Part shown: positions 23,645-35,874 of the stretch, one piece after another
Layout of the letters: the number at the start of each line of letters is the position of its first letter
Position numbering within the stretch: position 1 is the first letter of the stretch
Origin: Castor canadensis
Lineage: Eukaryota > Chordata > Mammalia > Rodentia > Castoridae
Reading direction: 5' to 3'
DNA: 64,000 bases
Assembly (NCBI RefSeq): GCF_047511655.1
Contig: NC_133394.1
Coordinates: forward strand, 56,638,501-56,702,500
Notes under the pieces: model-generated
The model's database searches: none
Seen by the model: the letters and a program-made list of their open reading frames with translations, nothing else
What the model was told of the DNA's origin: nothing
Made by a program: the position numbers and the translations under genes

Positions 23645-25015
23645 AAGGATTCCAGCAAAAAAACTAACTACATTTTCTGGATGGGCAAGTGATATCATGA
23701 AAGTCTACTAGTCATTATAAGAAGAAGTCCAATTAGATTATAGAACCTGATATGGCAGTCCCCTTTATTAAATTCTTGAAATTCGAAAGCCTGAATGCTC
23801 CATAAAAAAATTCCAAATTTGTTAGTTATTGGAATTCTACACCCATTTCAAGGAAAAGGAGTTTTATGTGATAATGGAGAAAAGGTGAGGAGGTGGGAAG
23901 GATTACATAGCTCCCCGTGAGAAGAGTCCTCATTTCTCTGCTTTATTTTATTTTATCTTTTTAAATCAAGGATACATATGTAAGTAAGACATGAGTCAGA
24001 GCAAACTCAGAAAGTACCTAGAAGCCTTCATTGTTTGAAACATGCAGTGAGTTTCATGTGGGTGAAGTATGGTTTTCAAGAAGTCAAGAAGACAAATTGA
24101 AAATAGAACTTGTTTGTTTAGATTTTGTCATTCTCCAGGAGATTTAAGGGACATTCAAAGAACAATAAGGGGAGAATATGGCCCAGAGAGGATAGTAAGC
24201 ATGTTACATTGTTCCCTAGACCAAGTCTGGGGAGAGGATGTCTTTGCTGAGGTGATCACAAACAGAAGCTCAGTCCTGTCCTCAAACCCAGTTTCCAATA
24301 AGGTCTCTTCGATGCTCTTAGGAGCCATGAGTGCCTAGAGCATTCTCTAGGAAAGCCACAAGCTCTTGGAAAGCACTATTTTGGTCTTTGCTCATTAATT
24401 TGGATGAACAATTATTTGTTATTTACTACCTATTTGTTTATATAAATGAGATATTCTACTATTTAAAAACCACCCAACGTTTGGCAAGTCACTAGTCTTT
24501 TCTGAGCTTCAAGCTTCAGTTTTCTCAATTTCAAGGACTTGGTTCTATAATCTCTGAGACCTTCCTCACCTAGAATTCTAACTTAACTTCCTCTGGTGAA
24601 GTGCCATGATACTTGAGTTTACTTTATTGCATCATTCCAAATCTCTACTCTTAAAAGGCACAGGAAAAAAACCCAGCAGAGCAGGGAGTAGACAGCAAGG
24701 TAGAAGTCCTCAGAGTGGCACCACAGTGTGTTGGTGTCAGCCAGAAATCAGAACTGCTTCTCTCACAACCAGACAGGAAAGGACAGAATCCTGTGGCCAG
24801 TGGTTTTATCATGGCTCTATAGAAAAGTCTTTGGCTTGTGCACCTTCCAGTGTGAAAATAGTTGATTTGCTGTTTATTTTTATTCCTTCTTCTGATTTAT
24901 TATTTTTATATGAGTTCTCTCTCAGAAGGTAATTTTCTCTGGAGGAGGAATATATCCTAAAGAAAGCAATTTAATATATGGTGTCCAGGATAGAGCATGA
25001 GATGATAATGTGATG
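23645..25015. other. no recognised feature
   Basis: No repeat or gene I can name. Frames at 24069-24338 and 24606-24932 lack recognisable domains. Confidence 0.45.
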
Positions 25016-25069
25016 GATGATGAGAGCCAGAAAAGTATTATAGGATTTTAGAACTGGAAGAGCCACATG

Positions 25070-25235
25070 GACTCTTTAAATATAATTTAATTAGAATTAA
25101 CCTAAATTTAAAAATCAGTTCCTCTGTCATACAAGTGCAAAATAGGCACCAGTGGACAGTTGCTACCATTTTGAACTGTAAAGACATAAAACATTTCCAC
25201 TACTGTAGAAAGCACTACAGTACAACCTTCAAGAT
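25070..25235. mobile_element. hAT-type MITE relic, second copy
   Basis: Contains aaaaatcagttcctctgtca, a diverged caccagtggacagttgctac and acataaaacatttccactac, the same element type as 17895-18135 in the opposite orientation. Confidence 0.5.
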
Positions 25236-25479
25236 CAGCTAGTCATGGTCATATTCATAAGAAATGTCAAGAAACAGAAGCCACTTAAAAAGTTCTTCTA
25301 TCCAAGATAGAAGACCTTTCACTTTTTCACCTTATAAGGTAGTCCATTCCACTTTTGGAAAACCTTATATTAGAAAGTTCTTCCTTTAAATAGGGTCAAA
25401 ATCCTGTAACTTCTGCTCAGGGCAAGTCTAGTGGTTCTTTGGAGACTCAATGCCAGCTAGTCTGTCTCTACTTAGACTC

Positions 25480-25590
25480 CTTCTCCATGCCACAGGTAAG
25501 GAGACTGAGGATTAAAGATGCTAACCACACTGCCTAGGGACTCTATGACAGAGCTAAGACTGAATCTGAGTTTTCCTGTTGATGTGTTCT
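25480..25590 (-). mobile_element. MIR-like fragment, reverse
   Basis: Reverse MIR text: acaggtaaggagactgagga, ctatgacagagctaagactg, aatctgagttttcctg. Confidence 0.55.
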
Positions 25591-25646
25591 AGCCAAACAT
25601 TATTGCTTTCAAGATAAGCACCTAATTCATTAGAGAATGTGTGTAC

Positions 25647-25750
25647 AGGGCTGGAGGTACAAATCAGTGGTAGAGCACTTGTCTAACATGCACAAGACCC
25701 TGGGTTCAATTCCCAGCACTGAAAAGAGAAAGGAAGGGAGGAAGGGAGGA
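25647..25750 (+). mobile_element. ID-like SINE, well preserved B-box
   Basis: GGGCTGGAGGTACAAATCAG head, box-A tail GTGGTAGAGCACTTG, box B GGGTTCAATTCCC, then a purine-rich GGAA tail that grew from the A-tail. The nearby frame 25637-25936 simply reads through the SINE. Confidence 0.9.
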
Positions 25751-25754
25751 AATA

Positions 25755-26614
25755 CATTTACAGAGTTGAATTTCTTGGTCTTTTTCAGACCAAATGCCGC
25801 CAAAAAACTGGCACTGAAACTGAAGTTTCTAGGCTACAGACCCAAGCTCCTGGAATTCCACATATCAGGTCCAGCCATTTGCCTTTATATGCCAAATAAA
25901 GATTATGATAGTGAAAGACAGAGAAAGGAAATGTAATATGTGGCACAGGCAGCACTGAGAATTCAGTGCTTCAGTACATCTTCAGCAATCTTTAGGGTAT
26001 AGACCTGAGCTTTTGATTTAAATAGACAAAGAATCAGGACAGGGGTGAAAAGTATCATTAAACAGTCCCAGTACAGGTGTATTCCAGTACAGGTGTGGTG
26101 AGGTGGGACCTGGTTGACCATTATTTTAGTCTTTGTTCCCTGAAAGTTCTGGAGAAGTTGTCATCAGTTGAGGGGAGCAATCTGGTGTTTATGAGACAGT
26201 TACTCTAGCTCCAGGTGATTGCCCAGATTTCAGAAGTGGTCTGTCCTGTGAAGCTCGCTATTGGTTAGGGCTGATTTCAGTTCCTCATCAATCAGTCCTG
26301 TCCTTCCTAGATTCAAAGGTGACTGCAAAGTGAATGTCAGAGGGCAAAGATAGATACAAAATGAAGGCAGAGATGCCAAGCTTTCCTCCTGCTTTTATTT
26401 AGCTTGTGGACCCAAGTACAGAATCAGTGCTTTTCAGTAAAATCAGTTTAAAGATCTGTTACAGTCCCCAATCACGTCACTCATTTTGGCATACAATCAG
26501 AAATAATGCTACCATCTGTGCTGAACTACCTCACCCTTTTATACAATTACCAGCCCTACCACCAATCCCCCACTTAATGCCCAATATTAAGTACAGTGCT
26601 AGCTCCATGATTAG
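25755..26614. other. no recognised feature
   Basis: Nothing identified. The 111-codon frame at 26406-26741 runs through the (AC)n tract and is not a gene. Confidence 0.45.

Positions 26615-26615
<1 letters not shown>

Positions 26616-26649
<34 letters not shown>
26616..26649. repeat. (AC)n microsatellite
   Basis: Perfect 17-unit AC run. Confidence 0.95.
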
Positions 26650-26650
<1 letters not shown>

Positions 26651-26744
26651 GTCAATCAATAGACTAGACATGTATAGACTTTTTCTTATATTCCCTACAC
26701 AATACAGCAACCATTTACATTGTGTTAGTTATAATATGTAATCA

Positions 26745-26895
26745 AGACATGATTTAGTGTATACAGGCAAATGTGTATGTTATATGCAAATATAAAACCA
26801 TTTTATATGAGTGGTTGAGCATCCACTGGTTTTGGTACCTGCAGGGAGATCTTGGAACCAATACCCCACAGAAAGATAACAGGGGATGACTGTAT
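26745..26895 (+). repeat. old mammalian interspersed repeat, family not named
   Basis: The block gttatatgcaaatataaaac, gttgagcatccactggtttt, ttggaaccaataccccacag and ggggatgactgtattttata has the look of a dispersed mammalian repeat I have seen in many contexts. I cannot assign it to a family from memory. Confidence 0.45.
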
Positions 26896-26899
26896 TTTA

Positions 26900-27865
26900 T
26901 ATATATACTCACACAATACATAGATATATAAAATTTTATAGAGAATTATTATCTATGTATATGTAAAGGTATGATGTGATATGTTTTTATGCTAATGGTC
27001 ATACAATGTATATATGAATGTGTTTTATTTAATACATATTTCAAGTTGTATATATTTACAAAAATATATTTTTAATTAACACATGAATGTATATTAAGAT
27101 CATATATATACAATGAGAGCATTTATGGAAGGATACATAAGAAATTTTTTTGTGGTGACTTCCTTGGAAGGGTAGGAATGGGGATTGTGGGAATAGAGTA
27201 TTGGATACACTTTTATTTCATTTTCTACTCTTTTATATATTTCAGTTTTTATACTATTACTTTTAGAACAACAAAATATTTTGTTAATATTTGGTTATAC
27301 TAAGGAGCTATCATCAGTCTTCACCTCTTCTAAGTGAGCTCCAATGTACCTGTAGGGTTAAAAGACCTTGTTCCAGGCTGGACTTGTCAGTGTGATTTAC
27401 CATAGACTATTTAAGTAGCTATAGTCTTTTTCACATCTTCTGACCTGAGAAAACCTAGTCCGGATAAGACCAAGTGAGATGATATAGATGATTCTGTGAC
27501 AGTGTTTTGCAAACTGTAAGCTCCTACCTGGAGGTCCATAACATACTGGCTTGGCAGCAAGCACCCTGAACTACCCATTTTGACTGAAGCCATCTTGGTC
27601 ATAGTCCTCTTCACCACTATCCCATTGCTGAAAAGAAATGAGAGGAAGTTGTAGTTTCAGGCTAAGGTACAACAGCCTCTAGAAGTGTTGGTATGACCAG
27701 AGTCTATCCAGAGTCTATCTGTGGATAGATGCTCCTCTCTGGTCCTCTTGTTCCCAGCTGATGAGTAAAGATCCTTGCTGGGACATGAAGTATCATTTTA
27801 GGTAGTTTCATATAGATAATAATGTCTCTTTGTCCCACTCTACTTTGTTTTTTATGACTCTTGAA
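26900..27865. other. AT-rich, no recognised gene
   Basis: 26900-27300 is very AT-rich with many short TATA/ATAT runs. I see no gene, RNA or clear repeat family from there to the L2 that follows. Confidence 0.4.
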
Positions 27866-27869
27866 TCAT

Positions 27870-28300
27870 CTTGATTAATTTATTAATTTGACTAACATTT
27901 ATTAAATCTTCCTTCTATTCTAGGCTTAGTACTGGGGTTTATCAAGGTATCCACTGTTAAGAGTGGGTGAAGACATGGATGAAATAACTGCAATCCAATG
28001 TGTTCACTATATAGTATATACCTTTGTATACAGAGTATAGTGGCAGTGATGAGTTATGCAAAGGGAAGAGGAGGTGACATTGAAGGATGGGTTTGCCCTA
28101 CGGGGGGTTTGAACAGAAAGGGCAGAAATGGGAAAATGCAGAGAGGTTTGGAAATGCATGAAAAATTTAGATGGAAGTGAAAAGTTGGGTTTGGCTGAAA
28201 TATAGACTGAGGACAAAGTGACAGAGACAAGTCTAAACAGGGCTGACATGGTCTAGTTGCAGAGAGCATTAGTGTCAAGGCTCTGCCAAGTCAGCAATAG
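27870..28300 (-). mobile_element. L2 LINE 3' region, reverse
   Basis: Starts with a reversed L2 end (tttgactaacatttattaaa, ctaggcttagtactggggtt). It continues with the purine-rich reversed ORF2 end (gggcagaaatgggaaaatgc, agggctgacatggtct). The minus-strand frames at 28007-28278 are non-functional relics of it. Confidence 0.6.
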
Positions 28301-28304
28301 GGAC

Positions 28305-31300
28305 GGGGAAGATGGAAATTTCATTCGATATTATGAATTTTGTGAAGGACAGCTTATGTAGCTACATGGTTATTTTTCTTTAGCAAGTTAATAATATACC
28401 CATAATACGAACCTTTTTCACTTACTTATATTATTGCAAAGCAGAATTTCCTATTAATAGTCTTTCTATTTTTCCTCAAGTAACTGATTGATCATTCAGT
28501 ATTGTTAGGCATAAAACACAGAAGTAAACAAATTTATTTTGAAATCAAAATCCTAAGTTTGATGAAAGCTACGGATAATTCTCCCATGAAAATGACATAC
28601 AAAATATTGCATATAATTCCAAGGAGTTCATAAAACTCTTGTCTTTAAAAAATTTAAGATTGCATAGATTATCAATTGATAGTTTTTACAGTTTGGGAGG
28701 GCTTTTTGTTTTAGCAAAAGTTATGTACAGTCTTAGGGACTCACCCAAATTCTCATACTGAGATCAAAATAATAAGCTCAAAATCTTATTTTCACGTCAA
28801 AGTCTGAGATCACTTCCCCAACGCAGCATGTAATGCTTGATTTTCTGAAATCTTCTTAGTTATAAGAAATCTATGGCAAAGTAAAGTGGGTAATGTTTCA
28901 TCTAGTTCATAAGGCTATTTTAGTACACCAAAACAGGAAATGAAAGAGAAAAATAATCCTATAAAATAAGGTTAAAAATAACAATTCCAACAGATATCAA
29001 AATTTCAAAACCTACACATAAATGCAGAATGAACCCATGCCATAAAAAAGAAAACAAAAACAAAAACAAAAGCAAAATACTAACCAGTTTTGAAGCTAAC
29101 TGTCAAAATAAAGTGTGATGCCGTTATTGGTTTATTAACTTAAGAGACCCTTGAATTTGACCCTTTCGCAGGAGAAGCAGGGATGAAACATTTTGAAAAT
29201 GTGGGACTGCACTTTCTTGTTTGTCACTGATGGTGGAGGAATGGAGGGGATTGGGACATGTCATGCAAGAAAGCAAACTTTAAAAATCACTGTTCGGCTT
29301 CTTAAAACCAAAATCAAAATAAGGCTACAAAACCTGTTTTGTTTCATTTTTTGAGGAATAAAGTTTTTACCTTGTTATCCTATTAACATACGAAGATCCT
29401 GATCTGGTGACTTGCTCATGAGGTTTGGTGTAAGGAAGAAGGATGAATTAGAAAGTTGGAGGAATGTTGAAAGAAACTGTGAGTGGGTATGGATGGAAGA
29501 GGAGAAGCAAGTGAGGAGAGTGCAGAGTTCTGGCTGGAGTCCCAGGGGGGACAGATGTGCTAGACAAGACAAGTAGCTTGCTCCCCCATGCGACAATTGG
29601 GAAAGACTGGCTAACAGTACATGTTGGGCTATAAACAGTTATGCAGATCCGAGCTGGCCTTCCTGAGCTGCACTGGCACTCAGACTACAGAGTGTTCAGA
29701 AGCTCCTGCTGGCAGGAGGAAGCCTGCAGAAATTCCCAGGCAAGAATGAAGTGGCTCAGAAGCCAGGTTGGTTGCAGCCAACCTCCAGAGGCCAGGCCAC
29801 CAGGGAGAAGGCATGGATCACAGCAAGCTGAGAGAGCCAGAGGCTAGTCACACCAGCCTCAGACCTCAGGAGAAGGTACCAGCAATGTGTCCAGGGCACA
29901 AGCCAGGCTGCCAGATATCATAGGACACAGTGGGTGCACAGCCAGGGATGCCCTGTCTCTCCATCACCATGCCACAAGAGCCCAGGAAAGCTCCTCACAC
30001 ATCGCTGATGGGAATGGGTAAGAATTCTGAAGAACTGAGCCTTTATCAAAGGACTGAACCACCCAAAGAACCATTTGAACCAGTTCTGATTCTCTAGTCA
30101 TACTTAAGTAGATTGAAATTTCAACCTAAAAGAGTCTGTTCAAATCATTAATTATTCATGGAGGTGTCTAAACATCCCTTCCATTCCTGCAGGATGGTGG
30201 CTCATGGGGAGAATGAAATTGGCATTTGAGAAAGGAAGCAGCTGCATTTTCTTTGCATGTAAGTGTGCTGTGAGTGAATTTGGAAGCCTACTATATATTG
30301 CTCTGATTACATAATCTTACCCAAAATTCGGGATTATATACTTTGCTACTTTCTTTGAAAAATGGAAAAAGAATCCAAATCTTAATTTGCAAGTTCCATA
30401 ATTTCAAATGCACCTGGTAAGTGTGATATGTTTAATAAATTAAAGACTTTCCTATTACACGGATCATATGTTTTATTTATGTGTTTGTAATGCACACATG
30501 TGTATACATATATTAATATTTTCTATTTCCTTTTTTTGTTACATTTCCTGTGTGCTGAGCCCGGGTATTTATTCTTCTGAGTGATGCAATGGGTTAACAA
30601 GATAATGTATCAGGAAGGAAATCTTTTAAGGTACAAGGACTGTGACACTACCTTTTGTTTCGGTTTGATTAAACAGATGGAATTCCACGCAGTGGAAAGT
30701 TGTGAAGGCGGCCACCCAGGCACATGACACCAGTGAGCAGAGTGGTGGGAAGCCACTGAGCAAAAGGCGACAAATCGTTTCTGGCAGCTCACCCTTTACC
30801 AACATTTCTCTACTGCATTCAGCCTCCATGTTCAAAATCCAGGTTTTGTACCAGTAAGAAAAGGTAATGTTTTTACTTGTGAAATGCTAAAACTCCTAAG
30901 CATCAGAGAAAGGTGTGGGTGATTGCCTGGAAAACAACTCATACATTCCTTGCACACTTCTCTCAAAAAGCAATTATTTAATAGAGGGCACTGGGAACTA
31001 CAGTAAATGTGGGAGTTATTTTCTGAATAAAAATGACTAAAATTTTTGTAAGGACTATTCTTAATTCTGTACATGTATATTAAGGGGATGTCAAAAGTCA
31101 ACCAAAATTTTAAGTATATTATTTTGGAAAGTTTGGCATGGCCCAATTTTAGTTAACCTGAAATATTTCTAATTAAAGATGAATATATTTTGAAATGACA
31201 GAAGGCTGAAAGAACTCTTTCCAACTAATTATTGTAATGTTGAAATGAGAATTAATGAAAAACAATAATATGAAGATACAAATTTTACTTTTGTCTTCAT

Positions 31301-31445
31301 TTTTTAAAAAAGATATAAATCTTGCCAGTTTAACTAGAATATTCATTCTGCTCAGTTGCATTTTTATAGTACACAGAACTAGAGATGTTATCAACACTAT
31401 AGTGATATTAGCATCATATTAACTTTAGATGCATTATTAATTATT
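28305..31445. other. mostly unassigned DNA; GC-richer island at 29640-30010
   Basis: I recognise no gene or repeat. 29640-30010 is richer in G+C and CAG/CTG words than its surroundings, yet contains no long frame and no clear splice-bounded unit. An (AAAAAC)n-like stretch lies near 29050-29072. Confidence 0.4.
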
Positions 31446-31449
31446 GTTT

Positions 31450-31566
31450 TGGGTTTTTGAGGCAAGGTGTCATTATGTAGTCCAGGCTGGTCTCAACCTC
31501 ACAGTCCTCCTGCCTCTGCCTCTTGGGTGCTGGGATTACTGGTATGAATTATCATGCCCATCTATA
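31450..31566 (-). mobile_element. B1-type SINE, reverse
   Basis: Reversed B1: ttttgaggcaaggtgtcatt, atgtagtccaggctggtctc, cctgcctctgcctcttgggt, gctgggattactggtatgaa. The closest of the B1 copies to a typical rodent consensus. Confidence 0.85.
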
Positions 31567-31569
31567 GAC

Positions 31570-32080
31570 ACACTATTTTAAATGAAAAATGAATGAGCTC
31601 AACTTAGTGAATAGGAAATAGGCTTCATGCCAGTGAGTACATGAGCCATGATCCACCAGTAAATAAAACATTGAAGCAAGAGCACACGTTTTAAGAGTAT
31701 CCACCATCTGGTAAGGTAAGAACTTTAACTTTTCAGTACTTGACACCTGTATGTTAATGCACACTCTTTCCCCTTTGTTTCTCCCATTTGGTAACTTCCC
31801 TGTGCACCATCACAGATATTCAGCAGCAAGCTGTGAAACAGCTGGCTACTACTCAGCAGGGTGAACGCTCACAAGGGAACCACTCAACACACTTAGGGCA
31901 GTGTTCACAAGGTGACAGTTTTATGGCAAAGCATATGTCAAATAAACGTGTCTTCAAATGGAAGATGACTTAGGAGATCATACTGTCAGGACACAGAAGG
32001 CACAAAAAGCAATGCACACAATCAAAATCATATGGTACAGGAAAGCACAGGGAGCCCAAACAGGAAAGGCCACTTGAATG
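31570..32080. other. no recognised feature
   Basis: Nothing identified beyond short chance frames. Confidence 0.45.
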
Positions 32081-32084
32081 CTCA

Positions 32085-32215
32085 GCTCTCTGTTCACACG
32101 TAAAACAGGAGAAAGATGAGCACCTTAGAAGATTGTTACAAGTGCTAAGTAAGTGAAAGGAGTGAGAGCTAAGCTCAGTGCCTGGCCTTATAAGACTTAT
32201 TATTTTCTTTCCTAG
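32085..32215 (+). mobile_element. MIR 3' half
   Basis: acgtaaaacaggagaaagat, aagattgttacaagtgctaa and gctcagtgcctggccttata follow the MIR 3' order. Confidence 0.6.
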
Positions 32216-32234
32216 TATTTCTAGTAAAAGAAAC

Positions 32235-32420
32235 TAATGATATGTAAATGCTGACTAAGTGCTTTACCATAAGCATCTACTTGTCTACTTTGCACTCATG
32301 ATCCCGATCACCCACACAGGGAGGTCTAGAAGCCTCACATTTCTAGCACCTTTGCCCCATCATAATTCAGATGAACTCTCTGAGCCACATCAGGTTGTGA
32401 TTGTGTTCACAATCACAAGC
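32235..32420 (-). mobile_element. MIR-like fragment, reverse
   Basis: atgctgactaagtgctttac and ctttgccccatcataattca, with aactctctgagccacatcag, fit a decayed reverse MIR. It ends in a perfect 10-bp hairpin (arms 32395-32404 and 32409-32418). Confidence 0.5.
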
Positions 32421-32524
32421 CAAGGGCTTTTATATCTTTTTTATAGTAATTCAGAAAGAGTCCACAGGGACTTCCTTTTCCACACCTCCTCAATGGTAAC
32501 AGTGAACACTATGACAACTGTCAT

Positions 32525-32600
32525 TTAATGAAGGCTTGCTACATACCGAGAACTATACTAGGTCCCTTGTGTATATTAGCATTCTAATAATTCAGGGAGA
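32525..32600 (-). mobile_element. MIR 3' end fragment, reverse
   Basis: aatgaaggcttgctacatac, cgagaactatactaggtccc, ttgtgtatattagcattcta match the reversed MIR end. Confidence 0.5.
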
Positions 32601-33074
32601 AACATGTGTTTCTTGATAGCAAGAACTGTTCCTTCCAAGACAATGTTCCCTCCAAAGAAGCTGGGATTCCCTCCAAAGCAAGCTTCCCAGAGATTCTGGT
32701 CCTGGGCCAGAGCTCCCTCCCCACTAGTGCTGAGACCACTTCTTTCATCTGCCATCAGAGAGGATTTGGACTGGCGTCAGGGCCAGATAGAATTCTCACT
32801 CTGTCCTGCTGTATTCTATGGCCATACCTTCCAGAGGCTGGGATTGTCTCAATCCCAGGGTGTCCTGTTAGCCCAGAAGTGTTAAGTGATTCTTCCTAGC
32901 CAGGGCTCCTGGGCAAGACCCTTGCAATGTCCTCTTGATTCTCACCTCCTCCCACCATGCAGGTTCACTTATACATTACTAAATCCCACACCACAGATAC
33001 ATCCCTCTCTGTCTCAAGAAACTGCACATCAAGTTCTCTCTCTCATGCTCCTAACCACACTTGGATATTATAGA

Positions 33075-33215
33075 TAAAATGATGGCTGAAGTTCAGAGAT
33101 AACAAAAAGCTTTGTCTAAGAGTACTTACAAAGTACTTACAGTCTGGACTAAAACCTAAATCTTTTTATTTCAATTTAGGACTTTTTGTATATGCTATTC
33201 TGCTTCCTGATCTTA
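33075..33215 (-). mobile_element. MIR-like fragment, reverse
   Basis: gatggctgaagttcagagat, aaaagctttgtctaagagta, ggactaaaacctaaatcttt and a terminal tatgctattctgcttcctga match a decayed reverse MIR. Confidence 0.5.
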
Positions 33216-33219
33216 TCAA

Positions 33220-34599
33220 CTCTTAATGTATTTCCAGGAATGTCAGAAATCAGACAGTATCCTTTCTTATCTCATTTGAATATTCACTCAAGTCTATAGA
33301 AAATGTTTATCTAATAATGATATTTACCAGCATTCATAAATAGTAGCAGTTATCAAATTTATTTAATGTTGAATGTTAAAGAATGTTTAGTACTTAAAAC
33401 AGTTTAAAAGTGATTCACTGGCATTACTAGGAAACTACTCTGTGTGGATGAGTCACTGTAGAAAGTTTAAAGAAGACTTTGAAATAGACTGTACAAATTG
33501 TAAGTGAGAGAGAAGAAGAAACCTTTTGTGGTTGCTTTTCTTACAACTGAATATCATTTTACTAGAAAAGGGCTTAGCCGACGTATTGATTCATCCTGGA
33601 CAGATGCTGTCCTTTGTTTTAGTTTTTTTAAAGACGTATTGTTCATCTTAATAATCTCATTTCGGTCTTCTTCTTCTCCTTATACTGCTCCTTCTCCTTC
33701 TTCTCCTCTTCCCTATTTTTTTTCCATTGGGGAGGCATTAAAATTAGTTCATACAAAGAAATCATATATTCCACTGTAAAATTAATATCTATCAAAATGT
33801 TTGGCTTAATTTATCTCTTCTCTTTGTGTGCAGATAACAACTACTTCTTTTCTGCAAAGGATAAAAAGTTATTAGAATGGTTTGTCTCTAAAGGCAGCAT
33901 GGGGTAGGTTCGTTACTGAGATGTTGTGAGTCCTCTCTCCAGAGCAGTTTCAAGCTTATGTAGCATGTGTGTTCACTAGGGTTCTGAAGAAGAAGAGCCA
34001 AAAGGAGACAGAGAGGGGAGGGATCATCCCTGCAGACACCACCCTGTGCCCTATGACCAACCTTGTCAAAATAAATAAACTGGTCTCATAGTAAACTATG
34101 TCATCCCTCCGCTCTTCCCTCCCTGGCTTAGTCAGAATTTTTTATGTTTTTGATAAATTAAAATTTAGTTCTCTATACTTATGGGAATTTAGGAGGGAAA
34201 TTATTGCCTCAATTCTATGTGTAATGTGACAAGTTGATAACAATTTTCTTTGCCAGCAAAGCTGAAAAGAAACTTTTCTCTGAACTCTAAATATCTGAAA
34301 GTTCTCTCCCAAGTAATCATTATGAACATTGGTGCAGATATATGGGATTATGGTCATTTTCCCAGCATTTCTTACTAATGTCAGTTCTCAGATTGGTTTC
34401 TTTGATCTTCTACTGCTGACTCATCCTTTTCTCTATTCCCAACTCCACCTATAAATGTAAAAATCGTGACCAAATCAGAGCTGGGGAAAGATGAGAGGTT
34501 TGGGGGCTTTGACTTCCCCTAGTCCTAAGTGATTGATGTAGGGAGTAGGCAGGGGTTAGGAAACCTGATAGCTGAGAACCACGGCTTGGATGTTGATAA
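33220..34599. other. no recognised feature
   Basis: No gene or repeat identified; a pyrimidine-rich CTTCTT stretch lies near 33665-33720. Confidence 0.45.
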
Positions 34600-34998
34600 G
34601 GAATCACATCCTAGATTGCTGGCACTAACAGAATGGTGCAGCATGGTCTTGCTGACCTGCAGCCCCGGAGCCCACAGAAGATCGCAGCCTCAATCTGATA
34701 ATTAAAGGCCAATTGCCTCCACCTGACAGAGTTGATGACACACTGCCCCTTACAAGAGTTAATGACACATAACCCAGTTTTCCAGGACTGACCACTCCCA
34801 TCTCTGCAGACCCAATAAAAGTTTGAGGTCCTGGGATCTCCAGTGTAGCAACCCTTCTTGAGCCTGCTCACCGTCTTGCCAGAGGGTGTACTTTTGGTTT
34901 GCTTTCGCTTTGCTTTGCATTAATAAACCTGCCCCAACCCTCACGTGGGTGCAGCAGCAGTACTTCCTGTGCTCAGATGCCTGCTGCATATCTTAACA
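34600..34998 (+). mobile_element. probable solo retroviral LTR
   Basis: The 3' half has the layout of a retroviral U3-R-U5. AATAAA lies at about 34815-34820, followed by a CTTGAGCCTGCTCACC stretch, TTGCCAGAGGGTGTACTTTT, a repeated CTTT/GCTTT U5-like run, then ATTAATAAACCTGCC and a CTTAACA end. The upstream part has the repeated theme GAGTTGATGACACA / GAGTTAATGACACA. I see no internal retroviral genes beside it. Exact ends and target duplication could not be fixed. Confidence 0.5.
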
Positions 34999-35095
34999 GC
35001 ACCCCGATAAATGTCTTGCTACTTATTTGTCTTGGTAAATTCTTTAACCAACTCAAGCACCAAAATCCTCACTAGTAATCCCATCCTCTACTATT

Positions 35096-35150
35096 GTATG
35101 TGTGTGCACATGCACACACATGTTCATGTCTGTGTGCATGTGTGTATAGA
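35096..35150. repeat. TG/CA-rich alternating tract with palindrome
   Basis: Degenerate TG/CA repeat containing the near-palindrome TGTGTGCACATGCACACA. The 174-codon frame 35011-35535 (TTG start) runs through it and shows no domain, so I reject it as a gene. Confidence 0.7.
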
Positions 35151-35759
35151 AGAGGAATTGAGAGAAGGATGTAGAGAACAAAGCAGAAAAGAGGGACATT
35201 GTAATTTTCTTTTTTCTTTTTCATTCTTTGTCTCCAAATACTTAGAACTCAGAAGCTGTAGTGAGACATCAAAGAGAGATGCTTGCTGTTCCCTAAATCT
35301 TTCCCCATTGAGATTGCATTGTGCTGATGCAAGGAAGAATGAGATGGAATTGGAAGAAGAAAAGGCGCCTCAGGCATGGGCTGTTGTGGGAGTGGTGAGG
35401 AGTTGTCGGGAAAGTAGCCTGAGCAGAGTGGAGAGCACAAGAAATGAAGCTGGAGAGGAGCAGAAAGCCACATTCTGGAGGATCATGGAAGCCACATCTA
35501 CAGAAGACTTGTCACAACTATGCTGCAAAAAGTAGAGATGTGATGGAGAGAGAGCTGGAACGAGCAGGAATGAACAGACAGCCAAGGGACTTTGGGAAAC
35601 CCTCACTCCTACAGGATGAGGAGAGGAGAGAAAAGTTGTACACATCTTGTCCTTTGTCCTCCCTGAAGTTAGAGGTGATGATGCTAAAGACAAAGGGAAA
35701 AGCTAAGACTAAAGACTTGAGAGAAGGGTGTCCCATTCAATTTTGAAGTTTTTTGTTCT

Positions 35760-35870
35760 AGAGTGGCCACAATGCTAGGTATTAGGAATACAAAGATAAT
35801 AAGCTATTTACTCTTCTCAAGAGGCTCCCAGACTTCTAGAATGTCTAGATGTAAAAACAAAATGAAAGAA
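35760..35870 (-). mobile_element. L2 3' end, reverse
   Basis: acaatgctaggtattaggaa, tacaaagataataagctatt and a caagaggctcccagacttct block match the reversed L2 terminus. Confidence 0.6.
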
Positions 35871-35874
35871 ATGA

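Noticed and set aside
25647..25750. tRNA gene with good box B
   Set aside because: No cloverleaf 3' half; the purine tail and dispersed copies show an ID SINE.
26406..26741. 111-codon frame with a Thr-His run
   Set aside because: Read-through of an (AC)n microsatellite.
35011..35535. 174-codon plus-strand frame
   Set aside because: TTG start, runs through a TG/CA repeat, no domain, and several shadow frames on the other strand.
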